A DNA stretch of 64,000 nt, taken from contig VXAY01002200.1 of the NCBI GenBank assembly GCA_013399855.1, forward strand, positions 566,561 through 630,560. Reading direction: 5' to 3'. The stretch's first letter is position 1. Each line of letters opens with the position of its first letter. The translations under genes and the position numbers were made by a program. This DNA comes from Oxyruncus cristatus (Eukaryota; Chordata; Aves; Passeriformes; Cotingidae). Shown here piece after piece: positions 10,891 to 22,789 of the stretch. The notes beneath the pieces were generated by a model. That model was given only the letters and a program-made list of their open reading frames with translations. It was not told the DNA's origin and ran no database searches.

Positions 10891-13800
10891 AACTAATGAA
10901 AAAAAAATCCCACCCTGGTTTTTGAAAGGTAACCAGATGGGCTGCTGATGACAGACTCTCACAAGTAAATATAATTTCATATTAAGGATACTATGTGCTC
11001 TATTACTAGGCCCCTAAAGGGACAGGTAAGTGCTGAAAAACTGGCCATCTCCCCCACTGTCCATCTTACTGCAAAGCAGAGAAAGGAAGGGCAATTGGAC
11101 TGTGTGGAGACATGGAGATGGAGGTTATGACTAACCATCTGAGTGTAAACAGGTGAAAGAAAGTTTTGTTTCATGCACAGACTTGTGGCAGCTTCAGTAC
11201 AAAGGCTGAGTGGCTGAATGGGCACCACACATCAGCTGAGTGAACAAGCCCAGCTGAGAAGCGTAACAAGAGGCCAGGGCATGGGCAGAGCAAGTGTGGG
11301 TATGCATTTTTATGGGTCAGCTTATCCCACCAGACTTGCCTGAAGTCACTATGGAGGAGTTGAATCCAGATGTCTGTATTCTCAGGCCAAGAATGAGACC
11401 ACGAGCCCATTCTCATCTTTGTAGCACTGCTTTCTTACCACCTCCTTATGAAGTCAACAGCCAGCCATCTGATCCTGCGTGGCTCATGTATATTGAATTC
11501 CTACAAATTTCATGATGAATTTTCTGTGCATTAAAAAAAAACAAACCAAACCAAAACACCCACAAAAGGAGAGACTAATGAGGAGCAAGATGATGTTTTG
11601 TCCTGATGTTTTCCACCAGGAAAGATATACCCCTAGGAGCTGGCATGGCTGTGGGCTGTATAAAAAGATCAATATCTCATGAAAGCCTAGCTTATGATTG
11701 ACAACACTAAAATACTTAGCCTGCCATTTTAATCAGAGTCTTCACTCCAAGTCTGCTCCCCTGGAGATGTACCAGTGCCATGAGCCTCCTGCCAGCTGAG
11801 CAGCAGTGATGCCAGCAGTGAGGAATAAGTAAGGCTCTTTGCTTGCTGTTGTAGACTGATTCTTGCAATTGATGACTGTGGTTTTGATCCTCAGAAGTCT
11901 GTGAGGCTCAGCCCTCCTTAAAGTGAGAGCAGTATTTTTACACTGCTTGTGGTATGTTTAACATATTATGGGGCGTTACTTTCTGGCACTGAGCATTGAA
12001 CTTAAAACAACATTGCGCGATTCCCCAAGTTCACATTAGTGTGATTTGGCTGGACACTCTACCAGGTCAGGATAATGCACAATATGAAGTCGGTTCCAGC
12101 ACTGGAATCACAAAAGTGTAAGCTGTGTAGTAGCCAGCTGGGATGTTCTGTATGAATTATTGTCACTTGTCAGCTGGTATGTCTTTATTCTTATGAGCTA
12201 CCACAGTGGAATTACAATTCTTCCCTCCCATTAGTCGTCACCACTACACAAACTATTTGGAGGAAAAAGGTCATGGCAAAGAGTCTGAGCTGTCATGGCT
12301 GTAGCTCAGGATAAAGAACAAAAGTACCCGGGCAATTCCCTGGAATAAATTAAGAGACTGGGAACGCAGGTCTGCTTTTTACCTGTCTGCCCCTGGGCAA
12401 CAAAATCCGTTTGAGTGGGATCTGAAGCCCCTTCTCCTGGCTGATGAGAAAGCTGTAGCTTCCAGCACTACCTGGCACCATGCCACCGAGGAGTGGAAGG
12501 GGAATTCCTAAGCAGACATTCCAGGGAGCTTTTCTCAGGGCTGTTGGAATTGGTTTTGCAATCTGTGCTTTCATCCTCCTCAAGATTTTCCACTCAAGAA
12601 ACTAGGAACTATTGTTTTGGGTGTATCCTACTAGCAGGAAATGGAAGGGAGAAATAGAAAACTTTGGCAGTGTGAAAGCTGCTGAAACCTAAGCTGGACT
12701 CACAAGTTTTATTTTTTGTTTCTCAGTCTCTTAAAGTGACTCTGCAATCCTGGTAAGAAGGTGTCTTGGTAACAGGGTAGGACTCAGGTACTGACAGTAG
12801 CACTTTCTTATAATTTATTTTCCTCTAAGCACTGTACATATGTCAAACAAAACAACATTACCTGTGATTAATCAGTGATTTTCCAGAGACCTTGATTTCT
12901 CCACCCTTGGAGCATCCAGTGTGTGGTACTTCTGTTGGCTGCCTTGCTTTGAAAATCTCTAATTGTCATAATGGTTGTCTCCGAGCTTAGGCCTTGACTT
13001 TGGCTGGCTTCAGGTATCACCAGGCTCTTCTTGTAGCCTGCTGCTGTAAAGAAGTGAGCTGATGAGTAGTGTGAGTCCTTGGGGCTTGATGTAGCTACAG
13101 AGATGTGACCAGGCATGATAGGACGTAACTTCCCAACATGCATGTTGAGCAACATCCGTTTTTCATGATCTACAGAACCATTTGTCTCAGGGGTTCTGTA
13201 AAACTGGGGTCAAGATCTGAGACTGAGGATGGAAGAGAGTCTTTCGCATGCAACACCGAGTTGTGCTACTGTGTGTGGTGCCAAGCTAGGAAAGTTTTGT
13301 TTCTGCTTTTGGCCCTTGTGGTTTGGGAAAAAACCTTAGGGAGTTAGCTTAAACATATCTATATGCATGTGCTCTCCTTTCTGACTTCCTTTGCAGAAAG
13401 GTCCATAGCCTCTCCTCTCCACATGGCAGACCAGGCCACTGAAATGTGTATCACCGTTAGTGTTTCCCTTTGAGATCTGTAGGGTTTGAATTATATCACA
13501 AATAATTACTTAATTTTGTTTTTAGAAGACCACCTTCACTGGTTTTTGGTGGATGGCAGAGTTCAGCCCTTAGACTCCATGCTTACTTCAGACTAAGACA
13601 GTGATACATGATGCCTTCATATGGGAAACCGAAGCAGTGCACTGGAGCTATGGCCACTCAAGGCACTGGAAGCAGAGCAAATGAAATTGTCTCTTCCAGT
13701 ACTTCATTGGAAAAGAATTTCTAGGCAAGTTGCCTAGCAGGCACACTGCACTATATTCTTAGAAAGCAATAGATCTATTTAGGACTGCTGTATCTCTTTG

Positions 13801-16800
13801 GAATTTACTCTATGAAAAAAAACCCTTTGGCAGGAACTGATCCTTAGTGCTGACTGAGATTTGCAGCTTCTGACTGACAAACTAATCCAAGCGTTTTATT
13901 AGAAACTGCTTCCCACTAAGTCCTGTTTGCATTGCCTCTGAATTCAGGAGGATCATGTCAGAATGAGAAATGAAGCAGATCTCTTGCTGAATTGTTATTC
14001 CCCCTTCACTCATGGGTGCACACACGTATATGTATACGAACTTGGGTGGATATGCAGGTATTTTTATGTTATACACAATAAATATGTTCCAGCTTGCTAT
14101 TAATCCCTTTCTAGTGATGGTGTAGATAAGTTAAGTGACTGATGATTTAAAAGGGCAAAAATGCATTTTTTTAATGTATAGGTGGCACAATCTCCATCAT
14201 AAGCATCTATTCTTGCTCCAGTCTTTTTGTAAGGCTTGTGAAGTTCAGTGAGTCACCTCATATAGCTATTCCAGCTTTGCATATTCCTTAAATCCACAGG
14301 TCCAAGAGCAGGCTATTGAGGCAATGCATTGTGCTGAGCTTCCATTCAGCTTGAGTGCAGAACTGCAATCCAAGGCACTTTGTGAGCACAGTATGAGGGT
14401 AAATCTAACGTCAATGCTCCAGACTAAGGAGCAACGAGGTCTGCGACCTTTCCAGGTGATTTCTAAGTGGAGAATACACTCCGTACAAGCTTTCTGGCAC
14501 CAGAACACACTGTGGTCTCCTGAAAACCTGCAGCTGGAGTTCTGCAGTCCTTGCTGGAGTGAGACAACTTAGTCCCTTGTTTGTGCGACTGTCACTTACA
14601 GGCATACTTTGGCCTTAGACTGAAAGTGAGCTCTAGTAATATATGTTCAAGGGTGAACTGGACAATTAGGATCAACTTACTACATAGATGTGGCTGACAA
14701 TATTTCGGCCTAAGGCACGTTTTCCAGTCTTAGTTGAAGGTCTCCAAGGTGAGAAGATACTGACCTTCATTTGGAAAGTTCTCAGACAATCCTTGGGGAA
14801 CTCAGCTATGTCAAGTTGAGAATAAGAAGTCACATGGCAAATAGTTATGTGCAAGAAGAAAAGTGGCAGATGGTACAGCAGACCTGCACAGGCTCCTCAA
14901 CCATGAAAGCCCTTTAGAGCGACAGAGCTATCACTCATAACGTGTTTGCAAAGCCTGCAGCACTGCAAAGCCTCTACCTTTACATGCTGCATGAAGGACA
15001 GGCTAACCAGCAGACTGTGAAAAAGAACAATCACAAATGGAAATCATTTTCTGTGATTTGGATTAGCTGTAGTCTGGCAAAAGAATTTTGCTTTAAGTCC
15101 AGACTTGTAAAACATATAAACTTTCCTGTCCTGTTGCTAAATGAGAGGGTATGAACAATCAGTGTTCCACAGAGTGACTTAATGCATGTAGTGGCTTCAA
15201 AGAAGAATGAGAATCTTCCAAATGTCTGGTTCCATAACTCTTGCCACTGCTAGTTTGGAAATTTAATGGAATTATTGTCTATGAAAAACATATATATATA
15301 TATATATAATCTTTCCCCTCCAAATGTAGTCACAACATATGCTTTTGAAGTTGTGCAGGAATATTGTCAAAGTTGTGATGATCTTGTGATACAAGCTTTA
15401 ATTGTGAGATACAATTCATTATTAAGATTTTAAGTACTTTTTTATGCTGATGTTCGAGCCAATGAAAAGCAATGTGTTCCCTTTAATAAATACATTTTAG
15501 AAGCATTTTTGTTTACATTTTAATTACAAAGGGAGATATTGTTCTGTCTACTGAAAGGCATTTTGCTGTTTTGAGGGTTTTTTCCTTTTAATTTTGAAAC
15601 ATAATTCTTAAGGTACACCTTCCCAGCAGAATAGCTTGTCATTTACATTTGCAAATCGCAGGTTTAGCTGCAGCAAGAAGAAACAAGTGAAAGAGCTGTA
15701 AATGGATCTCATATATCATGTAATTTTTGGTGAACAGTACTTAAGTGTATCGAGTTTGCTCTGATCTCTTAGCTATGCTGACACCAGTGTTTCAGCTAAT
15801 ACACCCATGAATCCAGAAGGAGCACAAATGTGAATATAAAGAGTTCAGGTTCTGGAGTAGGACATCAGGGGCAAGGACATTTTAGCATGAGCTGGTTGCA
15901 GAGAAAAAGCAACATTCACAAATTGATTTAGTCTGAGAATGGAGCTGAGCTGCTTGTGTTTTATCAAAAATGTGAAGTGGAGAAGGAGTACAGACTGTTC
16001 ACTTCCTACGTCTTTGTAGTCAAGAGATGGGTTACCCTACACTTCCCTTTCCCTGGCCAGGATACTCTGGGAGCTCAGAGCTTCCGGGGAAAGTGACTCA
16101 ACAAAGAAGGTTTTTGCCCAGATCTGTGTCTTAGCACTGGTCATGGCTGGACTTTCTGTTTGGAAAACAGAGCTAAGCCATTTTTTCAAGGGAAATTAAG
16201 GAAGTTGAGAACTCATTGTGGCTGACCCTGGTGTTCTTTTTCTCTGGAATAAATGTCATTCCAAGATCTCTCAGTCTGAGCACCTCTTCAGTTGGAACAC
16301 GTCAAAGGGTCAGTTTTCGTCCATGGGTCTATAAGAGCCAAGTGCTTTCCAGATCCTCGCAAATCATGTTCTGGGCTAGTGCCATTTTTTAGCAGTTTAA
16401 TAGCAGGATTTAGAAAACTTGTCAGATGGCCTTTCTTCTGATGGAGTAGCTCAGCAGTGGGCAACTCTATCACCATGATGCAAAATGGCTCCCAAGCGTG
16501 TATTTTGGAAACCAGATTTTAGTGCTGATCATCAGTGGTGTCATTTGCTCTGGGATTTGAGCCGCTTGGGAGGAACTGTCTTGGAGAAACTGTGCAGAAC
16601 TGCAGTGCTTGGGTGGAGAGAGGCCCTCTCCTCCTGCTGTTTGATAGACTCGTGAATCTTTATTTTCTCAGCAGCTCCTCTTTCTTAGTGAGCACCTCAT
16701 TTCAGTGCTGATGTGGCACAGCTTCAGATCTGGTCACAGCTGGAAGCTCAGCTGTGATGAGATAAAGACCTGAGATACTTGTTTAAATGCACGACCTATC

Positions 16801-18882
16801 AAGGGCATCAGTGGGGTAATGGCAGGAGCAAACTGCTGGGGCACCAAGATTTCCTTGTCCCTCCACTTTAAAGCTTTATCATCTCACATCTTGCAACCTC
16901 CATTTACTCATACATGAACTAAGTTTAGCAAGAAGACATTATGTCCCTTCCCAGAGCAATGTGAGGCTGATTTAGGGGTGTTTATACAGCTATTTGCAAA
17001 TGTAGATAGTCTATGGTGTAGATTACTACAGGCTGAGGGGAATGGTGAAGTTAATGAGGTCTCCATTTGGGAGACTGTACCTTTTGAACCACCAAGAGGT
17101 GTGCTCCAGGACTCAGTGTAATGAGAAGTGAATCCTACAAGGTGTTGAACACCCCCTGTGAGATGCTGAGTGCTCTCAGTCCCTGATTGAAGATTGTCAC
17201 AGGAATCTGTCTTTATAATCATAAATTTGAAATTTGAAATGTAATCTTACAGAGATCTATGTGGAGGATAACAAAGACAAAGGAACCTTCCTGGTGCTTG
17301 AAAGCTCACAAGAGAGAAAAAAAAATTCCACTCTTCATTTGCTGAACCTTTAAAAAGAAAAAAAGGGAGGTGAAGGGACAGATGAAATATGTTTTATCTA
17401 TTTTACCTACTTTGGCAATTAAGATTGTAATCTAGATGATTACCAGAGCTTGTAATGAGATTATACCCTCCATTAAAAAGAATGCTCCAGAGTTGCAGCG
17501 AAGAACGCCTTGGATCTGTTTAGTATGCTATCTGTCTTATCAGAGAGCAGCAAAATGCGTTAAACACACTAGGAGACAATCTTGTTCACATACACTCTCA
17601 GTCTGTTTTTCAATAGGGTGAGCTGGCATTGGATTTGTAGTTCTCTTCTCATCAGTACCTGTAAGCAGATCCACTTAGAAAATAGTTTCCATAATTCTCA
17701 ATTGTTCCAAGAATCCTATTTGGAAATAACCCCTCACACCTTTTTTTTTTTTTTTTTGAAGATCAGAACCTTCCTGAAAATTTGCAGACTGCTATTTCAT
17801 TATAAAGAAATCCAAAAGCCATTGGTATGAAAAAAAATTTTATTTTCTGTTGATCTATTGGTTTTACAGGTCTCAGCTTGTAGAGTTGTAGTTACAATTC
17901 TGTTCCTGCAGTGTAAGGAGAGACTGAAAATCAAGTGTAAAAATACGTGGTTTATGCTGGGCTCTGATGTTTTATAAACGATGCTGAAATGCTGCTGGAA
18001 GGCAAAGCTGTTACTGTAACTGCTTCTTTCCCTGGGTATCCATCAGTGGCATTTTAGTAAAAGGAAATAGCAATAGCACAGTGAATAGCCCATAAAATCA
18101 CCTCAGAGCAGAAGTGGAGTGAAATGCATTTTTGCTTTTACAGTGAGGGTAGAGCAGTGTCATCCCTTTCAAATCTAGGGACAGTCACAGGGAATGGAGC
18201 TCATCATATAGGTGCTTCTTCCTCCTGCTTTCCCCAAACCTGTCAGACTTTACTGTCCTGCATGTGCTGTTACGTTTCTAGGAAGTGAATACATGCAAAA
18301 TAATTATGACCTTTCCCTGGTCATACTGTGCAGTTTATGCACCATTTGAACAGGCACCAGGATCTTTATTTCTTCAGCAAAGCCCAAAAAGACTGATTTT
18401 GTTCAGCACTGAGGCCATCTGCAAGATGACTTCTGGAAAAGATTTCTACAGTAGTTTTAAAAAGTTATTATCCTCCCTACAACATCTGCAGCTTCTCTGG
18501 ATCTCATTGCCCCCTTGATAGCAAGAGGAGCCTGCCATGCTCCCGCTGCTCCAGCTTGTGGTCTCTTGTATGAGCTTAGCACATTGAAAAAGTAGGTTTG
18601 CATTAATCAGTGTGAGAAAAGAGGATGTTTCCTTCCGATGCTGGCTGTTTTGATTTAAAAAACCAAACCAAACCAAAACACCAAAGGCTTGGTCTTTGTC
18701 TTACTGAGATAGATGAAATAAAATTAGTTGAATCTGAAGAATAACTTTATTCATTAGATACTCCTTGGTTTCAATAGAATTTTGAGGGGTTTATAATTTT
18801 TTCAAAACTAAAATAAAATTTTGTACCTGAAATAAGGGGGCCAGATATATCTGCTCTGCTCTTGGTACTTGCAAGGAGTAGG
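10891..18882. other. Unique-looking non-coding sequence, 8 kb
   Basis: No gene or mobile element is recognised. There are minor low-complexity tracts: an AAACCA-type run at 11530-11555, (TA)9 at 15291-15308, a T run at about 17742-17757 and AACCA repeats at 18660-18680. Open frames up to 104 codons (16908-17222, minus) show no known domain. Unannotated conserved regulatory DNA cannot be excluded without cross-species alignment. Confidence 0.4.
15291..15308. repeat. (TA)9 microsatellite
   Basis: Perfect TA dinucleotide run in AT-rich sequence. Confidence 0.9.
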
Positions 18883-18949
18883 GAGTTCAACTTGGTCATC
18901 TTTATGGGTCGCTTCCAACTTGAGATACTCTGTGTTTCTGTGATTCTGT
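18883..18949 (+). mobile_element. CR1 3' end, about 65 bp
   Basis: GAGTTCAACTTGGTCATC, TATGGGTCGCTTCCAACTTGAG and the final TCTGTGTTTCTGTGATTCTG follow the CR1 3' terminus in sense, with the octamer-type tail still visible. No coding part remains. Confidence 0.8.
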
Positions 18950-18987
18950 CTGACACCTTATGGCTGGTTATTAGTTGAACCTTGGGC

Positions 18988-19014
18988 TAAATAAAATAAA
19001 TAAAATAAATAAAA
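18988..19014. repeat. Three copies of a 9-bp unit (TAAATAAAA)
   Basis: Exact tandem copies at 18988-18996, 18997-19005 and 19006-19014. It sits between a CR1 3' end and the start of the ancient CR1 at about 19030. Confidence 0.9.
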
Positions 19015-19029
19015 CTGTTATGGTGTCAG

Positions 19030-20265
19030 TGGAATGAAAAGTGGAAGAGTAAGGGAAAACCCAGGAAACTACAGACCATTAAAGCAAACATCCACACTAG
19101 GGAAGGTGATAGACACCATAATAAATTGTAATATTAGCAGTCCTGTGGGTAAATACGATATACTGGGGAAGAGTTCCTGAGGCATTTATGGAGCTGTGCA
19201 TCATAAATCTATCCTTTGAAGGAGTCAATAACCATGTAGGTAGGGGAGATCCAGGCAATACTTGGGTTTCTAGAAGGCCCTTGACAAAGTTTCTCATCAA
19301 AGACTTTTAAAGAAACTGAGCTGCAAGAGGATAAAAGGAAAGGTTCTTGCACACATGAAAGAGTGGTTAAAAGGCACAAGAAAAAAGGGCAGGATTAAGT
19401 TGTCAGTTTTTGTCAATGGTGGAAAGCCCCACTGGTGTCCCATAGACATTCTCAATTGGCTTGCACAGTTCAGTATCTTCATAGCAGGTTTAGGAAAAGT
19501 TGTAAATAGTAAGTTGACAGAGTTTGCTGATGATCCTAAACTATTTAAAGTTACAAAATGAAAGCTCCTTGCAAAGAATTTAGGAAAATTCCCATGATAC
19601 TGGACAAGAAAGAACAAATATAATGTAACACACACACAGAAACTTATGAAGAACATGCTATGGAGTAGACATTGCTCATCAGGAATGAAATCTTGGGATT
19701 ATATCCAAGAAGCTGGGAGAAAACAACTGCAAGAATTCTATGAAAAAATCAACTCAATGTTCATTAGAAACAAAAGATGTATATTACAGATTTGTAGGAA
19801 AAGAATAGAGAATAAAATATTCTGTGTGGTATATACAGCCTCGTGAGAACAAAATGCGTTTTCAGTATTCCAATCACTAAAATTGTATAATAGAATGGGG
19901 AAATATGCAGAGGCTGGACAATGGCAGTGATCAAAACTATGAAGTGGCTTCTGTTCAAGCAGCACCTAAAAAGTCTTATGGCAGAAGAGAATTGTGAGAG
20001 ACAAATGTTTACATAGGCTTAAAAAATCATTAGCAACATTTTTGAAAGAAAAATGCACTGAGGGTTATTATATGCAAGGGTATTTTCATTGCTGAGCAAG
20101 TTCATGAACCATAGACAGGCAGAGACTGAGATACATAGAACAAATTGTAATTTACATTACCACTTGGTTCTTACATCCTTCACTTGGGCATCCGACCATG
20201 CTTGGAAGAACAATATTGGATTGGACGGACCTTTAGTCTGGCTTTGCAAGAACACTCCTACTGAC
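19030..20265 (+). mobile_element. Ancient CR1 with reverse transcriptase remnant
   Basis: The plus strand follows the CR1 ORF2 RT in order. An ENPGNYRPLKQTSTLGKVID block lies near 19055, KALDKVSHQRLL near 19280, and a degenerate counterpart of the [10 protein letters not shown] box at about 19420-19450. EFADDPKLF follows, with the FADD active-site box at 19523-19534. Frames shift and stop codons are common. After about 19850 coding similarity fades. The end near 20215-20260 (GGATTGGACGGACCTTTAGTCTGG) resembles the 3' terminus of an old amniote CR1. It was once part of a full RT and is now non-functional. The left boundary is approximate. Confidence 0.75.
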
Positions 20266-21822
20266 TTGATGCCTCCAGATGTGAAACTTAAACAGAGTTT
20301 AAGCCGGTTTTGGTTTGTTGCCTGAGGTCAGTGAGGGCTCAGGAGCAAAGCTGGGTGTGGAACATTAAAAATCCTTTCTTCATGTCTAAGCCTTGTAATT
20401 ATTTCATTTAAAAATTATATTGCAGATCCAGGTTTGTAATCAGCCTTGGAGAGAAGCCAGAGTACATACTTTAGTTGCGCCTACTGACACAATTTTAGGA
20501 GAAAAACTCATTTTTAATTTTTTAAAACTTTTTTACAATAAAATAATAAAGACAAAATTTTGAATGTGTCTGACCTGCAATTTTAATAGAAACCTCCTCT
20601 CATGTTACAGTCCTAGGAGCTCACAGTTTAAGGTGGTTAGTGGTCATTCCTTCTCCCACCCCTCCACTCTGAAGACAGTGAAGTAGAAATATACTTTCTG
20701 TAGAAATGACTGTGACTATGTTATACAGAGATTCCATGGCAAAGAAATAATGACTGAAGGTCCTCTAGAGTAATGCTGATCAGCCCTTTTCCTTCTTCTT
20801 TCTCTTTACTGTCTCTGAGGAGTGTGAAGCTTTCGATCTCTGCTCTACCTCTCCTATACTGGGCCTGAGACCCAGGAACAGAGACTCAGATGCCTCAGCT
20901 CTTTTCTTCTCTTGCCTTCAATGGAAGCACACCCATGGTTGACTTCTGAGCACTCTCTGTGGAACCTGGTGCAGGGAGAATACTCAGGGAAACGATACAA
21001 CCAGGCAAGGCTAAAACAAGACTTGCAGTGTTGTGCTTCTGCAGTGGCCCAGGGATGTTGTCCTGACCGGGATGCATTCCCTGAGGACCTGTCTCAGTCC
21101 TCTGAAGCAGCCCTAATTGGAAAGTACAACTGTGGCTCAAAGTCACCTTGGTCTCAGCTCTTGGGCTGCAGGTCCTGTACTGTGGCTCTCAGAGAACTTC
21201 CCCTGAAGAAGGATTTTTTTTTTCAACCACTGATTTTAGTGAGACCTGGTTCAGGTCCCCTGTGATCTCTTTTACACTGTATTGATTGTTGCTTCACCAC
21301 AGCAAGTGATTAAGAGGCAAGGGATAGTGCGGTAGCCATTAACTGCCCCAAGCAAAAGTAATTTTTCTCTCCTTTCTTTTTGCAGTAATTGTGAATTTCT
21401 TGCTAAACCTGGGAATAAATCTGTCTAGATCAATTCTGTCTCACTGTCATCTGTGGCAATATGCTCCCTTTGTGTTGTTCTTATCAACTCAGGGGATATT
21501 GTTTATTGGAGATTTTTAATAGAGAAAGAATAAATGAGTGTACATGTTATGGGGGAAATCCATTAAACACATATGAATCCATAGTCTTTTGTGGGGAGAC
21601 ACGAGTCTATAGTTCTGTAAGTGGTATCCCTCTGCTCCATTAATATTTACTCACAAAAGATATATACAAAAGATTTATCCATCACTTGTCCACTTTTGGT
21701 TTTCTGACTTTGCCATTATGTTAGTTTTGGGTTGAATTCTCCATACATTTTTGTGGTCTGCTGTTTGATCTCTGATTATTCAACTCCTGAATTACTCTGC
21801 AGGCTTGATTTGAGTCGCTTCT

Positions 21823-21864
21823 GAATTATATATTTGTAAATAAGAATTATATATTTGTAAATAA
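21823..21864. repeat. Perfect tandem duplication of 21 bp
   Basis: The unit beginning GAATTATATATTTG occurs at 21823-21843 and again, without mismatch, at 21844-21864. Confidence 0.92.
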
Positions 21865-22750
21865 GAGTAGAATTAAACCTGTAAGTTTATTTTCAGTTTA
21901 TTAATTTCTGCTCAAGAGGTTTTAGCTACAGCATGCTACTGTCTGTTTAGTTTCATACTGGTGGGATTAATCCTGTTAATCATTACCATGACTTCTTTTT
22001 TGAACTGTAAGCTTTATTGTACTGCTTTTAAAGTTGTTATCAACTTTCAGATTGAAATTCCCAATTTCAGGTACAAAGGTAACTAGAACCTGTTATGAAG
22101 GTTTCAAGAAACTTATTAAAGAAATAATTACCCTTGGCATGGTTGTGGTGTACCGACAATGTGTGGATTCTCACCACCCTTGTAGCATCCAGCATCCCAG
22201 ATAAATCTCCTTAGGATGCTTCTGGGGTTAACAGAACCTCCTTCAGGAAGCAACTCAAAGCTCTGGAGTTAGGCTTTTGCTCTGTATTGGCCTCTGAGAA
22301 CTCCTCCTTTCTGCCCAGTAAAGTGAGAAACTTGCAGAGGCTTTCCCCCACTGAGGTAATGGGACTTTTCTGAGCCATGAAGTCAGTTCCTGGAAAGGGG
22401 AACACATGCTCACCTGAGTGATGGAATACCCAGCTCTGAGGAAGGATGGTCTCGAGCAAGGAGGGAAGCCACACACACCTCAGTGGCCATGGAACTTCAC
22501 CTTGCAGGTCTGCTGTTTTTTAATGAAAAAAGGAGCAATGCTTGTACATTACATCTAATAAAGGTACAGGACACAGAATAATCTTCCATCATTTCGTTCT
22601 TCCTCTTGACAGCTCACAAATAGAGGTTGGCCTGAAGCTTGGAGCAGAGGTTGTTATATACTCAGATTAATTCTGTGCTGTTTTTTACCATTTTGAGTGT
22701 TCTTATTCGTGAAAGAATATGTTCTATCTTTGAATTTTCTTTAAATTCTG

Positions 22751-22753
<3 letters not shown>

Positions 22754-22782
<29 letters not shown>
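22754..22782. repeat. (TA)14 microsatellite
   Basis: Perfect TA dinucleotide run of 29 bp, followed by TTTATATAC. Confidence 0.95.
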
Positions 22783-22789
<7 letters not shown>

